From contig CANKVQ010000046.1 of NCBI GenBank assembly GCA_947486885.1, forward strand, positions 1 to 5,009: a stretch of 5,009 nucleotides of DNA, given 5' to 3'. Origin of the DNA: a bacterium. GTDB lineage: Bacteria; Babelota; Babeliae; Babelales; JABDEC01. Below are positions 1-5,009 of the stretch, one piece after another (position 1 is the stretch's first letter; the number at the start of each line of letters is the position of its first letter). The notes under the pieces are model-generated. The model did not search any database. It worked only from the letters and a program-made list of their open reading frames with translations, and had not been told where the DNA came from. Made by a program: the position numbers and the translations under genes.

Positions 1-24
1 CCCAAGTAAAATATAGAGTTAATT

Positions 25-1221
25 ATGTCCCAAAAAATTAGTTTAGCTACTGCTGTTACCGTTGGCATGAATGCTATGATTGGCGCTGGTATTTTTTCCA
101 TCCCAGTCGCTTTGGCAATTAAAGCTGGTCCAGCTGGTATAATTACAATTATATTGGTTTCACTGGGCGTCTGGTTCATGGCTGGCACACTAGCCCGTTT
201 AGCCGAACTATTTCCTAAGAACGGCTCTTTCTATACCTATGCTAAATCTTGGGGTGGCCAAACCATGGGCGTAATTGCCAGCTATGCTTATTTAATTGGT
301 CTCATGATCGGCATGGGCTTATTAGTACGTTTAGCTAGTTATTCGCTGCAATATTATTACCCTAACTGCTCTGTGCTAACTTTAGGCGTGATAATTTTAG
401 CCGGTGTTTTATTTTTAAACTCCTGTGGCGTAAAATTTTCGACTCTGGGGCAACATATTTTACTAATTTTAACTGTCTTTCCCCTGCTGGCTACCATACT
501 TTTGTGCTTAACAAAATTAAATTTCAATTATCTAACACCATTTGCTCCATTTGGCTGGTTACAAGTTTTAGCAGCTAGTCGCATCGTGATATTTTCTTAT
601 TTTGGGTTCGAAGCAATTACGTCACTATTTGAAGTAGTGCAAAATCCCGACCAAAATGTGCCGAAAGCCACCGCTTACTCGGTATTATTAGTCGCTTTGA
701 TCTATATCTTATTTATTGGTTCAATTATCTTAGCCGTGCCTTTAAATCTATTTACTAGTAATTCGGTACCCCTAGCAACTATTTTATTGCAGATTTTTCC
801 GACCGCAACTTGGTTAATTCAATTAATTAGGTTATCAATTATTATTTCAATTATTGGCACTTTGCATGCTATGATTTGGAGTTCTAGCAACTTACTAGTC
901 TCACTGACTAATAATTTAGAAAGTAAGTTTGCCAAACAGCTTTGCCAGAGCAACTGGTTTAACCATCGTACAGCCGTATTATTAATTGGCTTATTAATTT
1001 TAAGCACTTTTTTAACACTTAATAATATCGACATGTTTTTTAATTTAACCGCGATTTTTATTGTTTTAGCTTATGGTCTATCGATCGCAGCCTTATTAAA
1101 AATTAAAACTGAACGCAATTTTAGGAGTTTACTTAAAACATATTTAGGATTAGGTACTACTTTAGTGATCATATTTTTCGCTACTGAAGGTTTAATTACT
1201 GAAATTGTAAAACTTTTTTAA
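25..1221 (+). CDS. APC-superfamily amino-acid permease
   Basis: This is a predicted inner-membrane amino-acid transporter of the amino acid-polyamine-organocation (APC) superfamily, 398 residues long. The first membrane segment (about residues 9-31) carries the glycine-rich helix break GAGIF (20-24) that forms part of the substrate site in this fold. The sixth segment has SYFGFE (191-196), followed by a loop ending NPDQNVPKA (207-215), which matches the family pattern of an F-x-GFE helix and a loop with NP and P-A. I count about 11 hydrophobic segments, roughly at 9-31, 38-60, 82-108, 117-134, 143-162, 181-202, 217-240, 260-292, 316-334, 336-359 and 371-388. Family members usually have 12 and are somewhat longer, so this is a compact version. 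The substrate cannot be read from the sequence. The ATG start is supported by a weak GAG (16-18) and by the usual short N-terminus before segment 1. Uptake of host amino acids is a plausible role (inference). Confidence 0.9.
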   Translation: MSQKISLATAVTVGMNAMIGAGIFSIPVALAIKAGPAGIITIILVSLGVWFMAGTLARLAELFPKNGSFYTYAKSWGGQTMGVIASYAYLIGLMIGMGLLVRLASYSLQYYYPNCSVLTLGVIILAGVLFLNSCGVKFSTLGQHILLILTVFPLLATILLCLTKLNFNYLTPFAPFGWLQVLAASRIVIFSYFGFEAITSLFEVVQNPDQNVPKATAYSVLLVALIYILFIGSIILAVPLNLFTSNSVPLATILLQIFPTATWLIQLIRLSIIISIIGTLHAMIWSSSNLLVSLTNNLESKFAKQLCQSNWFNHRTAVLLIGLLILSTFLTLNNIDMFFNLTAIFIVLAYGLSIAALLKIKTERNFRSLLKTYLGLGTTLVIIFFATEGLITEIVKLF

Positions 1222-1230
1222 ATTACTTAA

Positions 1231-1259
1231 TTGACGTTTTAAGACAGCAGTACTATAAG
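1231..1259 (+). promoter_or_regulatory. Sigma70-type promoter for the cysteine-rich exported protein
   Basis: A -35 box TTGACG (1231-1236) and a -10 box TATAAG (1254-1259) are separated by exactly 17 bases. Each box matches the consensus at 5 of 6 positions. Transcription would start near 1266, leaving a leader of about 30 bases before the start codon at 1297. It lies just 10 bases after the permease stop, so the downstream gene probably has its own strong transcript rather than depending on read-through. Confidence 0.65.
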
Positions 1260-1283
1260 TAGTTTTAATCAATGCTAAACAAA

Positions 1284-1288
1284 GAGGG
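1284..1288 (+). promoter_or_regulatory. Ribosome binding site of the cysteine-rich protein
   Basis: GAGGG sits 8 bases before the ATG at 1297 and is a good Shine-Dalgarno match. It fixes that ATG as the start. The earlier ATG at 1272 is in another frame and lies before this site. This is a much better site than those of the permease, rpsU or rbfA. Confidence 0.7.
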
Positions 1289-1296
1289 AATTAGTA

Positions 1297-3084
1297 ATGC
1301 AAAAGACATTTTGCAGACTCGCGCTTCTGGTCTGCTTGCTCAGTAGTGCAACATTAGTTAATGCATCTGTCATCACTACTTTGAATAATAGCGATCCGGC
1401 TCCAATCTACGATAGTAATTTCCCTTTTGCCTACTTATATGATGGCACACGTGATTTCTTAAATCGCGATTCCAATACATTATGGGAACAGGGCGTCGAA
1501 TTATCAATTACCCCCTACTTTGACAAAGCAAATAGTGGCTGGGATAAATGTGGTAAAAAATGTCCTGGACCAGATCCTGCCAACGATACTAATTTAAGTG
1601 GCATTACACCTAGTTCAAGCACACTGCCAGTCCCGGTACCGCCCGTACCTAACCCCTTCTTTCTCGGTGATATCGCTGGTCGATGGAACATTTTAGCTCT
1701 TTTACCCTACGGTTTTTATAACGCGGCAGATTGTACCACGACACCAAGCGACAATTTTTTTATCACCAATTGTCCATCTAGCTGGAATGCCGGTAGCACT
1801 GACGATGCACCAGTACCTTGTGCTAACGCGCAAGGCGGCAATTGCGCAAATTTGTGCGAAAATAATGACTGTACAGATTTGCCGGACGGATCATGTGGTC
1901 GCTATGCCATCCCCTATGATTTAGCTCAAATTGCTTTTAATACTTTAGAATGTATTGGTAGTGCTACACCAGTACCGGATCCGACCGTACAAAGCTTATT
2001 GGCGATGCAAGGCCCCGATCAAACTTTTGGTTTCTTGTCAGTAAAAACTAAATTTCGCAAAGAGGGTGCCCGCTTTAGAGGTGCTGCTATGCTCACTAAA
2101 GGTTTTGGCATGTCCGTGCAAACTGGCATTTCACATTTGACTAACTGTGCTGATTTTATTGATCCGACTGCCCCGCAGCCAGATCCTAATTATGTCTTAG
2201 ATGGCGCTACTGTTACCAATAACGGACTCTATGATTATACTACGGCTGGCGTGATTAACCCTTTTGCCAATAGTGCAACTAATACCGTTATACCAGCAAT
2301 TTCAAGTCCTGATTGGTGGGCCATTGTGAGTTGCTTGCATACTGAACTAATGCAACAATTCAATCCTGTAATCGCCAAACTAATTGGTATCGATATTAGT
2401 GACTATGAAGCAACTTCCATCGATGATATTCGAGGTGAACTATTCTGGCGCTACATGATCGAATTAAATAAAAATAATGACAGTGCTTGGCCAGATTGTG
2501 CCATTATGCCATTCTTTGCCGCTGGTTATACCTTGGGCGCTGCTAAAGGCACCGATCCAGATAAGCCACTATCCGTAGCTTTTGGTAATAATGGCCATAA
2601 TGCCGGCGATTTTAATACTGGCGTTAGTCTATTTTTCTATGAAAGTTGTGAAATCGGCTTTGAAGGTGGCGGAACTTTCTTTATGGCAAAACAAAAAGAT
2701 GGTTTACGGGTACCGAATAATGCTTACCAGAATATTATTTATCCATATAAAACTAACGTAAAAGTCGCTCCGGGAACTACTTGGCATATAGGCGCTTTCC
2801 TAAATTCGCGCCATTTTGACAACCATTTTTCAATGCATTTCCAATATCTGTATATTAATCACATGGAAGATAAATATAAGCTCTGCTGCGATAATACCAA
2901 CAAAGCCTTTACTACTAGTCAGCTAGAAGATAATAGTGCTTGGCGTACGCAATTGTGTAATATAGCTTTATCTTATGATGTTTCACCGGGCTGCATGATC
3001 TCTGTCAAAGGCCAGATGCCATTTAGTGGGGCCAATGTTTATAAGACCAACACGATCTCTTTTTCACTGGAATTTGTACACTAA
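1297..3084 (+). CDS. Cysteine-rich exported protein, probable outer-membrane beta-barrel
   Basis: I do not recognise a named family for this 595-residue protein. The N-terminus is a typical Sec signal peptide: K3/R7, a hydrophobic core at about 8-20, and a probable cleavage after VNA (21-23). The predicted mature chain has 18 cysteines, at 85, 89, 146, 159, 175, 183, 187, 192, 200, 219, 284, 346, 401, 451, 530, 531, 554 and 566. Seven lie in the stretch 146-200. A Pro/Val-rich linker (111-120) precedes FFLGDIAGRW (121-130), and shorter PVP motifs recur near 172 and 225. From about 240 onward many short segments alternate polar and hydrophobic residues, for example 243-253, 451-464, 509-520 and 553-560. 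The chain ends SFSLEFVH, which resembles the terminal strand recognised by the BAM machinery, although the last residue is His rather than Phe. I infer a disulfide-stabilised porin-like surface protein, loosely comparable in style to chlamydial cysteine-rich outer-membrane proteins, with no homology claimed. It has its own promoter and a strong ribosome binding site, suggesting high expression. Confidence 0.75.
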   Translation: MQKTFCRLALLVCLLSSATLVNASVITTLNNSDPAPIYDSNFPFAYLYDGTRDFLNRDSNTLWEQGVELSITPYFDKANSGWDKCGKKCPGPDPANDTNLSGITPSSSTLPVPVPPVPNPFFLGDIAGRWNILALLPYGFYNAADCTTTPSDNFFITNCPSSWNAGSTDDAPVPCANAQGGNCANLCENNDCTDLPDGSCGRYAIPYDLAQIAFNTLECIGSATPVPDPTVQSLLAMQGPDQTFGFLSVKTKFRKEGARFRGAAMLTKGFGMSVQTGISHLTNCADFIDPTAPQPDPNYVLDGATVTNNGLYDYTTAGVINPFANSATNTVIPAISSPDWWAIVSCLHTELMQQFNPVIAKLIGIDISDYEATSIDDIRGELFWRYMIELNKNNDSAWPDCAIMPFFAAGYTLGAAKGTDPDKPLSVAFGNNGHNAGDFNTGVSLFFYESCEIGFEGGGTFFMAKQKDGLRVPNNAYQNIIYPYKTNVKVAPGTTWHIGAFLNSRHFDNHFSMHFQYLYINHMEDKYKLCCDNTNKAFTTSQLEDNSAWRTQLCNIALSYDVSPGCMISVKGQMPFSGANVYKTNTISFSLEFVH

Positions 3085-3123
3085 AATATTGGCAGCCTGC
3101 TTATTCACTCTTTTCGAAACTAT

Positions 3124-3196
3124 TTTGCTTTCCGACCGTGTCCGTCGAAGCTTAGAAGCGTAGCGTAATCGAGGGATGTGATAGATACTTTGCTTT
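3124..3196. repeat. Small inverted-repeat element bracketed by an 8-bp direct repeat
   Basis: The octamer TTTGCTTT occurs at 3124-3131 and again at 3189-3196. Between them lies a 57-base segment containing an imperfect inverted repeat, with left arm 3135-3148 and right arm 3169-3182. The best part is TCCGTCGA against TCGAGGGA, which pairs at 7 of 8 positions. As RNA the outer part extends mostly through G-U pairs, giving 12 of 14 positions paired around a 20-base loop (3149-3168). The segment is visibly more GC-rich than its AT-rich surroundings. This layout fits a REP- or MITE-like intergenic element with a target-site duplication. However, TTGCTTT also occurs at 4771-4777, so the direct repeat may be chance. 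No T-run follows, so it is not a classic terminator. Confidence 0.35.
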
Positions 3197-3221
3197 ACAA
3201 GTTTCACGGGGTAGTTATACT
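3194..3221 (+). promoter_or_regulatory. Sigma70-type promoter for the rpsU-rbfA-pilD operon
   Basis: A -35 box TTTACA (3194-3199) and a -10 box TATACT (3216-3221) are spaced by 16 bases, each with 5 of 6 consensus matches. The predicted start near 3228 gives a leader of about 84 bases before rpsU. A perfect TATAAT at 3245-3250 could be the -10 of a second, overlapping start, but I find no convincing -35 for it. The -35 box overlaps the right copy of the 8-bp direct repeat around the inverted-repeat element. Confidence 0.55.
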
Positions 3222-3311
3222 AGCTTTATTGTGTTTTTATAAATTATAATCTCTAGAATATCAATAATTTTAAATCTTAATTTTTAACTTACGAAAGCGA
3301 TGCGACTCTAA

Positions 3312-3527
3312 ATGAGTAAGAAAAAATCTAATATTACCGTCCAAGTTACTAATCACGTCGAAAAAGCTTTACGCCAATTAAAGAAAAAATGTGAGCGTGA
3401 AGGCGTAGTTCGCGACATGAAGCGTCAAGTTTACTTTGAGCCAAAAAGCTTAAAACGTCGTAAACAAGTTATGCGTGCCATTAAGCTTAATCTTTTAGAA
3501 ATCGAACAAAATAGCAGTAAACGCTAA
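3312..3527 (+). CDS. rpsU: Small ribosomal subunit protein bS21
   Basis: This 71-residue, very basic protein is bS21, a late-assembling 30S component near the mRNA exit channel and the 3' end of 16S rRNA, where it assists translation initiation. The length is that of the family. The recognisable core runs from EKALRQLKKKCEREGV (17-32) into RDMKRQVYFEPKSLKRR (34-50), matching the usual helix, then R-R-x-x-Y/F-E-K-P, then the second basic helix. It is the first gene of a probable operon, with rbfA starting 23 bases after its stop. The ATG at 3312 has no good Shine-Dalgarno; the best nearby purine stretch is GAAAGCG (3293-3299). A three-codon reading frame (ATG at 3300, stop at 3309-3311) abuts it directly in the same frame. 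The sequence conservation begins after residue 8 or so, so the exact N-terminus is less certain than the identity. Confidence 0.93.
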   Translation: MSKKKSNITVQVTNHVEKALRQLKKKCEREGVVRDMKRQVYFEPKSLKRRKQVMRAIKLNLLEIEQNSSKR

Positions 3528-3550
3528 TCCACTAGTTTATTTAGGTATTT

Positions 3551-3928
3551 ATGACCCGCAGACTGCTACCAGTCAGTATTATCAAAAAAAACCAAAAAGA
3601 AGCGCTTTTGTTTCGCGAAATTGCCACCCTTTTTCAGGCAACTACACTAGAAAATAAAGCTTTAACTGGCTTTTTTGTGAATCGTGTAGAACTATCGCCC
3701 GATAAAGGCCACTGTACAATTTATGTATATACTGCTGATGGCGAAGCTGCTTATCTTAAGCAATTAGATTTACTAAAAGCTTATAAGCCGTCATTACGCA
3801 AAGCGCTCTCTCAAAAAATCAAGGGTCGTTATACCCCTAATTTAGTTTTCAAATTTGATGATAAGTTTGAAAGAGTGCAAGCGATTGAAGAATTATTAGA
3901 AAAAGTAAAACGTGAGTCAGCAGAATAA
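3551..3928 (+). CDS. rbfA: 30S ribosome-binding factor RbfA
   Basis: RbfA binds the immature 30S subunit and helps the 5' end of 16S rRNA fold; it is also needed for growth in the cold in model bacteria. The protein has 125 residues, close to the family norm. It shows the expected order of a single KH-like domain: an N-terminal helix with LLFREIATLFQ (19-29), the strand FFVNRVELSPDKGHCTIYVY (41-60), a helix LKQLDLLKAYKPSLRKALSQKI (starting at 69), the strand YTPNLVFKFDDKF (94-106) and a final helix (107-120). The family usually has an Ala-x-Gly kink between the last two helices of the KH-type motif; here the aligned residues are AYK (77-79), so the glycine is missing. AGG at 3543-3545 lies 5 bases before the ATG and supports the start. 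It sits between rpsU and pilD, away from its common partners nusA, infB and truB. Confidence 0.88.
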   Translation: MTRRLLPVSIIKKNQKEALLFREIATLFQATTLENKALTGFFVNRVELSPDKGHCTIYVYTADGEAAYLKQLDLLKAYKPSLRKALSQKIKGRYTPNLVFKFDDKFERVQAIEELLEKVKRESAE

Positions 3929-3949
3929 TTTTGGGCGAGTCAGAAACTG

Positions 3950-4729
3950 TTGGGATATCTGCTAGTGATAATTATAATTCTAGCTCAGATTTTAGGCTTA
4001 CTCTGCTGGGGCTCTTTTTTAAATCAATTAGCCTATCGCCTAGTTCATGATAATATCCCATTAAATACTGCACGCTCGACCTGTCCGCACTGTCTAACTA
4101 TTATTCAAATTCGTGATCTAATTCCCATCTTATCTTGGCTGATACTCTGGGGCCACTGTCGTCAGTGCAAACACCCCATTTCAATTTTATATCCCATCAT
4201 CGAGCTACTTACAGTAATAACAATTTTACCGATTTTTTATTTTTTTCCAGCCCAGTATTGGCTAGCTTATTTTATTTTCTGCTCTGCTTTAATTATTACG
4301 GTCAGAACCGATTTAGAGACTTTTTTAATCTCTAATTTGGTCTCACTTTATTTAATCCCCCTAGGTTTAATTTTTAGTTTTTTAAATTTATTACCGATAA
4401 CTATTTTAAATAGTTTTTTGGGGGCAAGCTTGGGTTACAGCTTACTCTGGTTTACTAATTTTAGTTTTTTGGCTTGCACTAATAAACAGGGCCTAGGCAC
4501 CGGTGACCTATTTTTATTAGCTTTTATTGGTTCTTTTACGGGACCGCTAGGCTGCTGGCTTAGTTTACTACTAGGTTCAGTTTATGGCTCATGTGTAGGC
4601 TTAATTCAAATTATCACTGGGTATAATCAATTTTCGGGTAAATTACCCTTTGGCCCCTATCTCGCCCTAGGCGCTATCACCTATATCTATAATCAAGATC
4701 TAATTATCAAGCTTTTTTCTAGTATTTAA
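3950..4729 (+). CDS. pilD: Type IV prepilin peptidase / N-methyltransferase (A24 family)
   Basis: This inner-membrane aspartic protease cleaves the short leader of type IV pilins and type II secretion pseudopilins and methylates the new N-terminus. The 259-residue protein is full length. The first membrane segment (about 4-26) is followed by SFLNQLAYRL (22-31). The cytoplasmic zinc loop has CPHC (45-48) and CRQC (70-73), with both CxxC pairs intact, and IPILSWL (58-64) between them. IELL (84-87) leads into the later helices. The predicted catalytic aspartates are D121 in TDLETFLISN (120-129) and D186 in GTGD (183-186). PFGPYLALGA (233-242) is the conserved C-terminal motif. Two usual residues differ: the Asp that ends the first active-site motif is Asn129, and the Lys after GD is Phe188. 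Translation most likely begins at TTG 3950, preceded by GGGCGAG (3933-3939). The reading frame is closed at 3926-3928 by the rbfA stop in the same frame, and no upstream ATG or GTG exists. GTG at 3965 is the alternative. It follows rbfA by 21 bases and is probably co-transcribed. Confidence 0.92.
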   Translation: MGYLLVIIIILAQILGLLCWGSFLNQLAYRLVHDNIPLNTARSTCPHCLTIIQIRDLIPILSWLILWGHCRQCKHPISILYPIIELLTVITILPIFYFFPAQYWLAYFIFCSALIITVRTDLETFLISNLVSLYLIPLGLIFSFLNLLPITILNSFLGASLGYSLLWFTNFSFLACTNKQGLGTGDLFLLAFIGSFTGPLGCWLSLLLGSVYGSCVGLIQIITGYNQFSGKLPFGPYLALGAITYIYNQDLIIKLFSSI

Positions 4730-4801
4730 ACCTGTAAATTTATTTTGTAGTAACTTTTTACTTAAAACTATTGCTTTGTAAATAAAGGGTTTGCTACCAT
4801 C

Positions 4802-4853
4802 TATATTACGGGGAGAGTGTAAGGGGGGACCAATTGTTTGGAACCCCGCCCCG
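4802..4853 (+). promoter_or_regulatory. G/C-rich stem-loop and possible promoter upstream of a secreted-protein gene
   Basis: Within very AT-rich DNA, 4809-4853 can fold into a stepped hairpin. CGGGG (4809-4813) pairs with CCCCG (4849-4853), GGGG within 4823-4828 pairs with CCCC (4844-4847), and CCAA (4830-4833) pairs with TTGG (4838-4841) around a TTGT loop. No T-run follows it, so it does not look like an intrinsic terminator for pilD. It lies 15 bases before the strong ribosome binding site of the next gene, so it could be a stabilising or regulatory leader structure. TATATT (4802-4807) could be a -10 box, but the only candidate -35, TTGTAA (4776-4781), is 20 bases away, so the promoter is weakly supported. 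Confidence 0.35.
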
Positions 4854-4867
4854 CTAAAAATAATTAT

Positions 4868-4872
4868 GGAGG
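4868..4872 (+). promoter_or_regulatory. Strong Shine-Dalgarno for the partial secreted-protein gene
   Basis: GGAGG followed by six T residues lies 6 bases before the ATG at 4879. It is the best ribosome binding site in the window and it decides the start of the truncated gene at the right edge. Confidence 0.8.
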
Positions 4873-4878
4873 TTTTTT

Positions 4879-5009
4879 ATGAAGAAATTACTATTATTAG
4901 CCGTTGCTCTGTTAACGGTAGTGGGTGTTCAAGCTCAGTATTCATCAGCTAGTAAAGTTTATATCAATAAGCCATGCTTTGTAGGCAGACCAGGCGCTTG
5001 TGGCCTAGG
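4879..5009 (+). CDS. Exported protein of unknown function, N-terminal part only
   Basis: Only the first 43 codons are inside the window, and the frame is still open at the edge. The N-terminus is a textbook Sec signal peptide: KK at 2-3, a hydrophobic core of Leu/Ala/Val (4-16), and a probable cleavage after VQA (17-19), leaving a mature chain that begins QYSSASKVY. Two cysteines already appear in the short mature part (33 and 41), in a Gly/Pro-containing stretch. I do not recognise the family. The length, and whether more cysteines follow, cannot be known from here. The perfect ribosome binding site and the structured leader suggest strong expression. Like the protein at 1297-3084, it is secreted and contains cysteines, but I see no direct sequence similarity between the two. 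Confidence 0.75.
   Translation, partial: MKKLLLLAVALLTVVGVQAQYSSASKVYINKPCFVGRPGACGL

Noticed and set aside
1..9. Possible tail of an upstream gene ending in a TAA at 7-9
   Set aside because: Only two codons would be visible, which cannot be told from chance.
819..1034. 71-codon open frame on the minus strand inside the permease gene
   Set aside because: It lies entirely opposite a well-supported membrane protein gene, has no ribosome binding site that I can see, and its translation resembles no known protein. It is a by-product of the AT-rich coding strand.
25..1221. Frameshift or deletion explaining the apparently missing twelfth membrane segment of the permease
   Set aside because: The frame is intact and ends soon after a complete hydrophobic segment. 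Natural APC members with fewer segments exist, so damage is not needed to explain the length.
3085..3118. Possible terminator after the cysteine-rich protein (GCA-GCC-TGC hairpin near 3093-3101)
   Set aside because: The stem is only about three pairs and the following T-rich stretch is interrupted, so it is too weak to call.
3124..3196. tRNA-like or CRISPR-like structure in the intergenic inverted repeat
   Set aside because: There is no cloverleaf, no T-loop sequence and no array of repeats and spacers. Only one imperfect hairpin with a flanking octamer is present.
4135..4335. 66-codon open frame in another frame inside pilD
   Set aside because: It overlaps the zinc loop and catalytic region of a clear A24 peptidase, and its translation is a low-complexity Phe/Leu-rich chain expected from a shifted frame.
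4749..4763. Small AGTAA/TTACT hairpin after pilD as a terminator
   Set aside because: The stem is five pairs, four of them A-T, with no T-run after it, and would be expected by chance in such AT-rich DNA.

Overview
The window comes from an AT-rich, Gram-negative (diderm) bacterium. It encodes a signal-peptide-bearing protein with an outer-membrane-barrel type C-terminus, a type IV prepilin peptidase, and bacterial RbfA and bS21. The overall look is an AT-rich genome with a scavenging-type amino-acid permease, a large cysteine-rich surface protein with no family I can name, and further small secreted cysteine-containing proteins. This resembles host-associated lineages such as Dependentiae (TM6/Babeliae), or, more loosely, organisms with a Chlamydia-like envelope. 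The taxon is an inference from style, not from a diagnostic marker. All genes lie on the + strand.

Layout: (1) 25-1221, an APC-superfamily amino-acid permease. (2) 1231-1259, a near-consensus sigma70-type promoter in the short gap, followed by a good ribosome binding site. (3) 1297-3084, a 595-residue exported protein with 18 cysteines in the predicted mature chain, a Pro/Val-rich linker and a beta-strand-rich C-terminal part, most likely an outer-membrane porin-like protein. (4) 3085-3311, an intergenic region with an imperfect inverted repeat bracketed by an 8-bp direct repeat, and then a good promoter. (5) 3312-4729, a probable operon rpsU (bS21) - rbfA - pilD (prepilin peptidase with a TTG start), with gaps of 21-23 nt. 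(6) 4730-4878, an intergenic region with a G/C-rich potential stem-loop and a very strong Shine-Dalgarno. (7) 4879-5009, the start of another secreted protein cut by the window end.

How the parts fit: the operon couples two ribosome factors (a small-subunit protein and a 30S maturation factor) to the enzyme that processes type IV pilin-like precursors. The flanking genes concern uptake and the cell surface. The most distinctive item is the cysteine-rich outer-membrane-type protein, driven by its own strong promoter. I see no CRISPR array, tRNA, rRNA, transposase or recognisable defence system. Most of the window is ordinary, and the unusual points are the cysteine-rich protein, the small inverted-repeat element and the structured leader at the right end.
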